Assembly: GCA_026392815.1 (NCBI GenBank)
Contig: JAPLBI010000004.1
Location: 1-5,000 of the forward strand
DNA: 5,000 nucleotides
Direction: 5' to 3'
DNA from: Actinomycetota bacterium
GTDB taxonomy: Bacteria > Actinomycetota > Actinomycetes > Nanopelagicales > Nanopelagicaceae
The translations under genes were made by a program, and so were the position numbers. Positions 1-5,000 of this stretch are shown one piece after another. The notes below the pieces were generated by a model, which ran no database searches, was not told the DNA's origin, and saw only the letters and a list, made by a program, of their open reading frames with translations. Every line of letters starts with the position of its first letter. Position 1 is the stretch's first letter.

Positions 1-97
1 CTTCTGCTTTCTCCTCTTTTAGCTGCGCCGAGATTTTTGTAAGCGCGCGATCGGCAAGCGCTGCTTCAGAGCCCAGGATGAGATAGAAATCGTTCAT
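1..97 (-). CDS. holA: DNA polymerase III delta subunit, N-terminal fragment
   Basis: Only the first 32 codons are inside the window; the gene continues past base 1. Read from ATG at 97-95 the peptide begins MNDFYLILGSEAALADRAL and goes on into a charged stretch rich in Lys and Glu. This resembles the start of HolA, where a short beta strand leads into a Gly-rich loop and an acidic 'E..L.DRA' helix. HolA is the delta subunit of the clamp loader: it opens the beta sliding clamp during replication. The position immediately after comEC fits, since comEA-comEC-holA is a frequent actinobacterial order. The start is well supported by an AAGGAG ribosome binding site 7 bases upstream. With so little sequence the call rests on the N-terminal pattern plus gene order, so another protein cannot be fully excluded. 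Confidence 0.72.
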   Translation of the reverse strand, partial: MNDFYLILGSEAALADRALTKISAQLKEEKAE

Positions 98-104
98 CGC
101 GCGG

Positions 105-112
105 CTCCTTTT
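105..112 (-). promoter_or_regulatory. ribosome binding site of holA
   Basis: On the minus strand AAGGAG at 110-105, preceded by AA at 112-111, lies 7 bases before the ATG at 97. This is the clearest Shine-Dalgarno sequence placed ahead of a start codon in the window, and it fixes the holA start. The gap between the comEC stop and this site is short and shows no convincing promoter or terminator, so holA is probably co-transcribed with comEC. Confidence 0.65.
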
Positions 113-134
113 CTTCTAAAAACTTTCTAGAAAA

Positions 135-839
135 TCACTCCCAGCGGAGAAAGGTTAACTTCGATCTGCTGGTTCGTACCTTAAGGCGATGGTTACGGGC
201 GCTAATTGCGATCGCGCCATCTCTGTCGGTACGCAGTACTTTAGCGCCTGTCTGCGCCAATAGTTCAAGGGTTGCAGGCGCCGGATGGCCATAACTATTT
301 CCTGCGCCAACGCTAATCATCGCAACTTGTGGTGAGAGCGCCTTGGTGAAGATCTCATCTTGATACGCCGAACCGTGATGGCAGACTTTATAGATATCTA
401 CTTCGCGCGTAGTCGATGCGATCAAACTCTGCGATAAAGGCTCCATATCGCCACCTGCAAAGAGTGAGTAATCCTTAGTTGTGATTCGTACCGCGATACT
501 TGAGTTATTGGGATCGTAACTTCCGGAATCGGGCCATAAGACTTCAATATCTACTGGGCCTTGCGTGCTTTGCAATTGCGCACGCGCACCACGTTTTACA
601 TTTTGATACCAAGTTTGGCCAATCTTGCGCCCCTTGGTTACACCTGGCCAACCTGCGATGTGATCTGCATGGCCATGAGTAATTATCAAAAGTGGAATCT
701 CGCGAACACCGAGTTGTTTTAAACAACGATCAATCACTTCCGGATCTGGCCCGGTATCAATAACAATTGCGCGATGGTTGCCTAAGTTAATTGCCGCGCC
801 ATCGCCTTGTCCGATATCGCAATTGGCAACCTGCCAATC
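135..839 (-). CDS. comEC: ComEC C-terminal metallo-beta-lactamase-like nuclease domain (separate frame)
   Basis: This is the C-terminal domain of ComEC/Rec2, in the +1 frame relative to the membrane part. The start given (839) is the point where the domain joins the upstream frame, not a start codon. The frame opens at 860, and its first ATG/GTG/TTG is a GTG at 737, too late because it would cut off conserved sequence. From 839 the peptide reads DWQVANCDIGQGDG, then IVIDTGPDP, the usual opening of the domain. Counting the GTG at 737 as residue 1, later motifs are THGHADH (20-26), DPNNSSIA (75-82), the metal-ligand Asp in FAGGDME (D97), CHHGS (119-123), SYGHP (148-152) and TDRDGAI (170-176). 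All family motifs are present, so the domain looks functional. In the ComEC family it is thought to degrade the non-transported DNA strand at the membrane. It ends in TGA at 137-135, 37 bases before holA. Confidence 0.85.
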   Translation of the reverse strand, partial: DWQVANCDIGQGDGAAINLGNHRAIVIDTGPDPEVIDRCLKQLGVREIPLLIITHGHADHIAGWPGVTKGRKIGQTWYQNVKRGARAQLQSTQGPVDIEVLWPDSGSYDPNNSSIAVRITTKDYSLFAGGDMEPLSQSLIASTTREVDIYKVCHHGSAYQDEIFTKALSPQVAMISVGAGNSYGHPAPATLELLAQTGAKVLRTDRDGAIAISARNHRLKVRTSRSKLTFLRWE

Positions 840-845
840 AACGTT
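835..845 (-). other. frame break inside comEC (TGA between channel and nuclease domains)
   Basis: The minus strand reads CAA CGT TGA TTG in the channel frame, which stops at TGA (840-838). The nuclease frame reads AAC GTT GAT TGG over the same bases. Removing one of the two T's at 841-840 would give CAA CGT GAT TGG (Gln-Arg-Asp-Trp) and one continuous ComEC of usual length. The break must lie between about 860, where the nuclease frame opens after a TGA at 863-861, and 838. The codon before the stop followed by TGA recalls the prfB +1 frameshift site in layout. However, there is no Shine-Dalgarno-like stimulator just upstream, and CGT-to-GTT re-pairing of the tRNA would be poor. Confidence 0.8.
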
Positions 846-2235
846 GCAGATAAGAAAGGCTCAGCACCAAGATAACAACGGTTACAACCAACCGCTTTGG
901 CGCAAGCAAGAAGAGGGCAATAACAACGGCAATAACTAGAAAGCCAATCAAACCTTTCTGCAGAGTTAAGACTCGATAACCAGCGGCCCAATCGGCAACC
1001 CAGGCGATCCAGATCGCTAGCGGTTTGATGCAGGTAATTAGCAGTGTAGAAAGTTGCGGAAAGAGTGGTGAAATTAGGGCTGCGATAAAGCCGGTGATAG
1101 TTATCGGTGCAACAGCAGGTGCGGCAAATAAATTTGCAAATAACGATGCGGGCGAAAGAAAACCCGATAAAGCAACGATTACAGGTGCGCAGAAGACCAT
1201 TGCTGCAATTGGTGGCGCAGCAGCTTGTGCCAATAACTTCGGCACACCGCGTGCGAAGAAATTGGTAACCCGCGGGGCATAGAGCAGCAGACCTGCAGTT
1301 GCCAGAACTGAGAGCGCAAAACCTGGTTCACGCGCCTGCCAGGGATCGCCAACTACAACAAGTGCAATCGCAAATCCCAACGCGGGCAATGAGTCAGCAC
1401 CGCGCCTGGTTCCGTAAGAGATAAGTAAGACCGCAGCCATAGCGGCCGCGCGCAGAACAGATGGTGATGGACGAACCAGCGCGATAAAGCAAATGAGAGC
1501 GATAGCGGTGGCGATGATGCGAAAGCGCATACTGCGAAAGAGAAATTGCATGCACCACAAGACAAATGCCGAAACGATTGCAAAGTTGGCGCCACTTACC
1601 GCAACTAGATGTGTTAACCCAGATCTGCGCATATCACTTTTAAATTGATCGCTCTGTAGTGAGGTATCCCCCAGAACCATTCCGGGGATAAGAGATGCGC
1701 CATCTCCTGAACCACTTGCGTTGCGAAGCCCTAAACGAATCGCCGCTAAAGATTTCGCCCACGAACTAGCTTGCGTAGCTGCAGTGATTGGTCCACGAGA
1801 AATTAGCAAAGCACCAGTGCGCGCCTCTTTACTTTCTAAAACGCTGGCACTCAAAGAAATCCACTGACCTGGAAGCAGGCCCACCACTCTCTTATCGGAA
1901 GTAATAATCCGCACCGGAGTTCGCAGATTGAACTTTTCGTTGCCGCTATCAATCTGCCGTAGCGATGCCAGAAAGCTATAACTCGGTGGCAAGAAGTTCT
2001 GTCCGCTTACCCGCTTTGCTGTGCGCTGCGGATCAGTAGTTATTAGCGCTCTTACTTCAACGGTGCTTTGAAAGTAATTTGCAACCGCGCTCGATTCCAG
2101 ACTCTGCTGGCGCATCGACATAACAACTGAACCCAATGTCAGGGCAATCACCAGAACGATTACTCGCCGCTTCTTCTGTGAAATTGCCAACAGAACAAAG
2201 CAGATGGCGCCGAGAGAAATTCGCCACGGCGCCAT
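838..2235 (-). CDS. comEC: ComEC/Rec2 competence channel, N-terminal and membrane region
   Basis: ComEC forms the inner-membrane channel through which single-stranded DNA enters the cell during natural transformation. From the ATG at 2235 this frame gives 465 residues. Membrane helices lie at about 6-18 and 25-39. A soluble OB-like segment follows (about 57-150; VRALITTDPQ and LPGQWISLSASV). The competence domain comes next, with GMVLGD (185-190), the hallmark SGLTHLVAVSGANF (205-218), RPSPSVLRAAAMA (255-267) and several further helices to about 462. It ends ...SYLQR then TGA, just before the nuclease domain that should belong to the same protein but sits in another frame. The start is uncertain: ComEC-like sequence (DYRALALGGAVWVGALT) continues in frame upstream to an ATT at 2298 that overlaps the comEA stop. 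ATG 2235 is the first ordinary start codon, but it lacks a well-spaced ribosome binding site. Joined to the nuclease domain, the protein would be about 700-720 residues, normal for the family. Confidence 0.9.
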   Translation of the reverse strand: MAPWRISLGAICFVLLAISQKKRRVIVLVIALTLGSVVMSMRQQSLESSAVANYFQSTVEVRALITTDPQRTAKRVSGQNFLPPSYSFLASLRQIDSGNEKFNLRTPVRIITSDKRVVGLLPGQWISLSASVLESKEARTGALLISRGPITAATQASSWAKSLAAIRLGLRNASGSGDGASLIPGMVLGDTSLQSDQFKSDMRRSGLTHLVAVSGANFAIVSAFVLWCMQFLFRSMRFRIIATAIALICFIALVRPSPSVLRAAAMAAVLLISYGTRRGADSLPALGFAIALVVVGDPWQAREPGFALSVLATAGLLLYAPRVTNFFARGVPKLLAQAAAPPIAAMVFCAPVIVALSGFLSPASLFANLFAAPAVAPITITGFIAALISPLFPQLSTLLITCIKPLAIWIAWVADWAAGYRVLTLQKGLIGFLVIAVVIALFLLAPKRLVVTVVILVLSLSYLQR

Positions 2236-2298
2236 CCAACTTTGGGTAAGTGCACCAACCCAAACCGCGCCTCCTAAAGCTAAGGCGCGGTAATCAAT
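2236..2298 (-). other. in-frame ComEC N-terminal extension lacking a standard start codon
   Basis: Between the comEA stop codon and the first comEC ATG, the comEC frame is open and encodes a typical first membrane helix with the Asp-x-Arg opening usual in actinobacterial ComEC (DYRALALGGAVWVGALTQSW). The only codon that could start this peptide at the right place is ATT at 2298-2296, which shares its first base with the comEA TAA stop (TAATT). One T-to-G change would make it the common overlap TAATG. An AGGAGG at 2275-2270 lies within the segment, but the nearest spaced start, TTG at 2263, is in the wrong frame. Confidence 0.55.
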
Positions 2299-2912
2299 TA
2301 GACGCGTAACTTCTCTTTAAATTGTCCATACTTTGCAGTGCCTATGCCCGAGACCTTTAAGAGATCTTCAACTGTTAAGAACGGCCCATTTATTTTGCGA
2401 TAAGCAATGATGCGCGCGGCAAGTACTGGACCGATTCCATCAAGTGATTCAAGCTCTTTTGCGCTGGCACGATTTAGCGAAATTGGGCCGGTTACCTTCG
2501 CCTCGGCGCGCTGTGGTGAAATGCGCGCAGCGCTACCGCCTTTCTGTGGCGGATATATGTAAACCTGTTCGCCATCTTTAATGATGCGCGCCAGATTTAT
2601 ATCTGAAACATCAGCGCCCTTTACTGTGTCTCCAGCGGCTTTTATAGCATCAATTACTCGCGAATTAATTGGCAGTGAGTAAACGCCAGGATTTACAACG
2701 GCGCCTGCAACATCGACAGTTACCTGCGCAATGCTTTCGACCATTGTTAATTCAGGTGCAACGACTTCAATTTCTTGCGAAGTACCGCGAACAACAAAGA
2801 AGGCAGATGTTGCAACAACAATTGCAGAAAGCGCGAGCAGTGAGCGTTTCTGGGGCGAGGTGAAGGAGATATGGCTCCACCAGGAGCGAAAGTTTTCAAG
2901 TATGGAATTCAT
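2298..2912 (-). CDS. comEA: ComEA-family competence DNA-binding protein
   Basis: ComEA is the membrane-anchored receptor that binds double-stranded DNA outside the cytoplasmic membrane and hands it to the ComEC channel. The 204-residue protein has a short basic N-terminus and one membrane helix at about 24-42. A SLBB-type domain follows at about 64-120 (VDVAGAVVNPGVYSLP, then DGEQVYIYPPQ). After a linker comes a double helix-hairpin-helix DNA-binding domain at about 145-204, with the family signature SLNRASAKELESLDGIGP, then AYRKINGPF and LLKVSGIG. Length and domain order are normal for Gram-positive ComEA. The ATG at 2912 places the whole membrane helix after the start and is the best choice, although no clear Shine-Dalgarno sequence precedes it. 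The stop TAA (2300-2298) directly abuts comEC, so the two genes are very likely one transcript with coupled translation. Confidence 0.95.
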   Translation of the reverse strand: MNSILENFRSWWSHISFTSPQKRSLLALSAIVVATSAFFVVRGTSQEIEVVAPELTMVESIAQVTVDVAGAVVNPGVYSLPINSRVIDAIKAAGDTVKGADVSDINLARIIKDGEQVYIYPPQKGGSAARISPQRAEAKVTGPISLNRASAKELESLDGIGPVLAARIIAYRKINGPFLTVEDLLKVSGIGTAKYGQFKEKLRV

Positions 2913-2981
2913 GGCCCAGATTGTGCAGGGCTTTAACTTTTCGCCCTCAAGAAGTTAATTGGGCTGTGGCTAAATAACGAT
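2913..2981 (-). other. leuS-comEA gap with overlapping inverted repeats (possible pseudoknot)
   Basis: In the minus-strand transcript, TTAACTT (2958-2952) and AAGTTAA (2939-2933) form a perfect 7-base inverted repeat around a 12-base loop. The loop contains AGGGC (2947-2943), which is complementary to GCCCT (2931-2927) just after the stem. This is the arrangement of an H-type pseudoknot. A further GCCC at 2964-2961 could instead pair with the same GGGC. No run of U follows, so it is not an ordinary intrinsic terminator. The structure would end 14 bases before the comEA ATG. No good promoter was recognised here. The fold is a prediction by eye only. Confidence 0.3.
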
Positions 2982-5000
2982 CTAAAGAACGATATTGACG
3001 ATCTTTGGCGCGCGCGCAATAACTTTCTTTGGCGTTGCACCGTTTAACTCAGCGGCAATTGTTGGGTGAGCCAGAGCCAGCGCTTCGATCTCGGCATCGG
3101 TAATAGTTGGTGGAACTTCGATGCGCTCTTTGATCTTGCCATTGATCTGGATAACGGCTTCAACCACATCTGCAACCAAGAGCTTTTCATCCACAACTGG
3201 CCAGCCGGCAGTTGCAATCGCTGGCTTATGGCCTAGGCGCTCCCACATCTCTTCAGATGTAAATGGGGCAACAAGTGAGAGCATGATCGCGATTGCTTCA
3301 ACAGCTTCACGAACTGCAGGATCTGCCGCCCCTGGACCTGAATCAATCGTCTTACGCGTTGCATTTACTAACTCCATAACGCGAGCGATGGCAACGTTAA
3401 AGCGGAAGGATTCAACGGCGAATGCAGCATCGTGCAAGGCTTTATGAGTTGCTTTACGAAGTGCAATATCTCCAGTTGCGAAGTCAACGCCTGGCTTTGA
3501 AGTTACATCACCTGATAAACGCCAAGCGCGACTTAAGAATTTAACCGAACCAGATGGTGAAACATCAGACCAATCGACATCATCTTCAGGTGGGCCTGAG
3601 AAGACCATTGATAAACGAATTGCATCGACGCCATGGTTTTCGAGTTCATCCGAGAGACGAACCAAGTTGCCACGCGCTTTCGACATCGCAGAGCCATCCA
3701 TAACAACCATGCCTTGATTTAGCAGGCGGGTACATGGTTCGGTGACTTTTGTGAAGAAGCGCGAATAAAGCAGGTGCAGGATCGCGTGAGTAACGCCGCC
3801 AACGTATTGATCAACCGGCAACCAAGTATCGATATCTGCGCGTGAGAATGGTTCGTTGTGGTTAGTTGAAGATGGATAACGCAGGAAGTACCAAGAGGAA
3901 TCTACAAAGGTATCCATTGTGTCGGTATCGCGAAGTGCTGCTGCGCCGCACTTTGGACAAGAGGTATTTACCCAATCAGTTGCTGCAGCAAGTGGTGATT
4001 GCCCCTTTGGCTTTAGGTCAAGACCTTTCGCGTCAGGAAGAGTAAGTGGCAGTTGATCTGCTGGAACCGGAACTTCGCCACACTTTTGGCAGTGAACGAT
4101 TGGAATAGGCGTGCCCCAGTAACGCTGGCGTGAAACGAGCCAATCGCGCAGACGGTAGTTACGTGCAGATTTTCCAAGTCCATCTGCTTCTAATTGCTTA
4201 TTTATTGCAGTTATCGCATCTACTTTATTAAGCCCATCAAGTGAGCCTGAATTAATCATCTTGCCATCGCCAGTTGTGGCAACGCCTGAAACGCTTGGAT
4301 CTTCTTCATCGCTCTGCACAACAACGCGCACTGGAAGTTTCATAGCGCGGGCAAAATCTAAGTCGCGTTGATCGTGTGCTGGAACGGCCATGATCGCACC
4401 GGTTCCGTAATCAGCTAAAACATAATCAGATGCCCAGATCGGTAACTTCTCACCGTTTACTGGGTTGATCGCATAGCGCTGCAAGAAGACACCGCTCTTC
4501 GGGCGATCTGTTGCTAAACGATCGATATCCGAGGCGGCCTTTACAGATTCGAGGTAAGTTTTAAATTCACCTTCAGCAGGTGTGCCGCTAGCAAGTTCTG
4601 CCGCGAGCTCAGAGTCAACAGCAACGACCATAAAGGTTGCGCCGTACAAAGTATCTGGGCGAGTTGTGTAGATCGTTACTGGTTCAGTGCGCCCTTCGAT
4701 AACGAAGTTAACGTTGGCGCCTTGTGAGCGACCGATCCAGTTGCGCTGCATCGTAAGGACTTTATCTGGCCACTTACCTTCGAGCTCTTTCATATCATCG
4801 AGCAAGCGATCGGCGTAATCAGTGATCTTGAAATACCACTGATTTAACTTCTTCTTAGTTACTGCAGTATCGCAACGTTCGCAAAGGCCGGCAACAACTT
4901 GCTCGTTGGCAAGAACTGTCTGACAGCCTGGACACCAGTTAACGGCGCTATCTTTACGGTAAGCAAGTCCGCGCTTGTGAAGTTCGATAAACAACCATTG
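2982..5000 (-). CDS. leuS: leucyl-tRNA synthetase, lacking the N-terminus (window edge)
   Basis: LeuRS attaches leucine to tRNA-Leu in the cytoplasm. The frame is open to the window edge (first codons Gln-Trp-Leu-Phe), so the start and the HIGH motif lie outside; 672 residues are visible. Counting the TTG at 4994 as residue 1, a first zinc site has Cys 21, 24, 38 and 41. The CP1 editing domain follows, with TTRPDT (110-115) and [15 protein letters not shown] (197-211), where D208 is the expected editing Asp. Then come [16 protein letters not shown], a second zinc site (Cys 302, 305, 346, 349) and [13 protein letters not shown]. The class I KMSKS loop appears as AMSKA (436-440), followed by the anticodon-binding region and a C-terminal domain ending KIVNIVL, the usual LeuRS tail. 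The protein is of the compact bacterial type. The stop is TAG (2984-2982), 69 bases before comEA. This is a housekeeping gene whose link to the competence genes is positional. Confidence 0.97.
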   Translation of the reverse strand, partial: QWLFIELHKRGLAYRKDSAVNWCPGCQTVLANEQVVAGLCERCDTAVTKKKLNQWYFKITDYADRLLDDMKELEGKWPDKVLTMQRNWIGRSQGANVNFVIEGRTEPVTIYTTRPDTLYGATFMVVAVDSELAAELASGTPAEGEFKTYLESVKAASDIDRLATDRPKSGVFLQRYAINPVNGEKLPIWASDYVLADYGTGAIMAVPAHDQRDLDFARAMKLPVRVVVQSDEEDPSVSGVATTGDGKMINSGSLDGLNKVDAITAINKQLEADGLGKSARNYRLRDWLVSRQRYWGTPIPIVHCQKCGEVPVPADQLPLTLPDAKGLDLKPKGQSPLAAATDWVNTSCPKCGAAALRDTDTMDTFVDSSWYFLRYPSSTNHNEPFSRADIDTWLPVDQYVGGVTHAILHLLYSRFFTKVTEPCTRLLNQGMVVMDGSAMSKARGNLVRLSDELENHGVDAIRLSMVFSGPPEDDVDWSDVSPSGSVKFLSRAWRLSGDVTSKPGVDFATGDIALRKATHKALHDAAFAVESFRFNVAIARVMELVNATRKTIDSGPGAADPAVREAVEAIAIMLSLVAPFTSEEMWERLGHKPAIATAGWPVVDEKLLVADVVEAVIQINGKIKERIEVPPTITDAEIEALALAHPTIAAELNGATPKKVIARAPKIVNIVL

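Noticed and set aside
124..133. Perfect 10-base palindrome TTTCTAGAAA between the comEC stop and holA
   Set aside because: Too short and AT-rich to distinguish from chance. It has no loop or U-run to be a terminator and no second copy to suggest an operator.
782..991. A 69-residue minus-strand frame that crosses the comEC break, with a TTG at 841-839 overlapping the TGA
   Set aside because: It is in the third frame, encodes no recognisable domain and ends at 782 inside the nuclease region. The TTG cannot restart the nuclease domain because it is out of frame with it.
1025..1282. Plus-strand open frame of 85 residues, with similar ones at 500-682, 2669-2958 and 3121-3447
   Set aside because: All lie opposite well-supported minus-strand genes, have low-complexity Ala- or Gln-rich peptides and match no family. 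They are antisense shadows.
2057..2263. Small minus-strand frame starting at TTG 2263, six bases after an AGGAGG (2275-2270)
   Set aside because: The ribosome-binding-like motif is tempting, but the frame lies over the ComEC N-terminal coding sequence and its peptide has no recognisable features. AGGAGG is explained by Leu-Gly-Gly codons.
2920..2950. Possible comEA promoter on the minus strand: TTGAGG (2950-2945) and CACAAT (2925-2920), which would give a leaderless mRNA at ATG 2912
   Set aside because: The spacer of 19 bases is long and the -10 match is weak. Read-through from leuS is equally plausible.

Overview
The window looks like a piece of a streamlined, moderately low-GC actinobacterial chromosome (GC a little under 50% by eye). 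The order leuS - comEA - comEC - holA, all on the minus strand, is the common actinobacterial arrangement of these genes. Codon choice and protein style (short linkers, compact LeuRS) recall freshwater acI/Nanopelagicales-type genomes. That lineage assignment is an inference, not something the sequence proves.

Layout, in the direction of transcription (right to left): positions 5000-2982 hold leuS, whose N-terminal part lies beyond the window. A 69-base gap (2981-2913) follows, holding overlapping inverted repeats that could fold as a small pseudoknot. Then comes comEA (2912-2298), a membrane-anchored DNA-binding competence protein. comEC follows at once (about 2298-135), the inner-membrane channel for DNA uptake. 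After a 37-base gap, the first 32 codons of a holA-like gene (DNA polymerase III delta subunit) begin at 97 and run off the left edge.

The notable part is comEC. Its reading frame is broken exactly between the membrane-channel region (stop TGA at 840-838) and the C-terminal metallo-beta-lactamase-like nuclease domain, which continues in the +1 frame from 839 to 135. The nuclease frame has no ATG, GTG or TTG before its conserved CDIGQGD motif. At the other end, ComEC-like sequence continues in frame upstream of the first ATG (2235) up to the comEA stop codon, where only an ATT is available as a start. The gene therefore needs non-standard expression at two places, or is decaying, or carries sequence errors.

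In function, comEA and comEC form a DNA-uptake module. leuS and holA are housekeeping genes that flank it. No mobile element, CRISPR array, tRNA or rRNA was seen. The plus strand carries only antisense shadows of the minus-strand genes.
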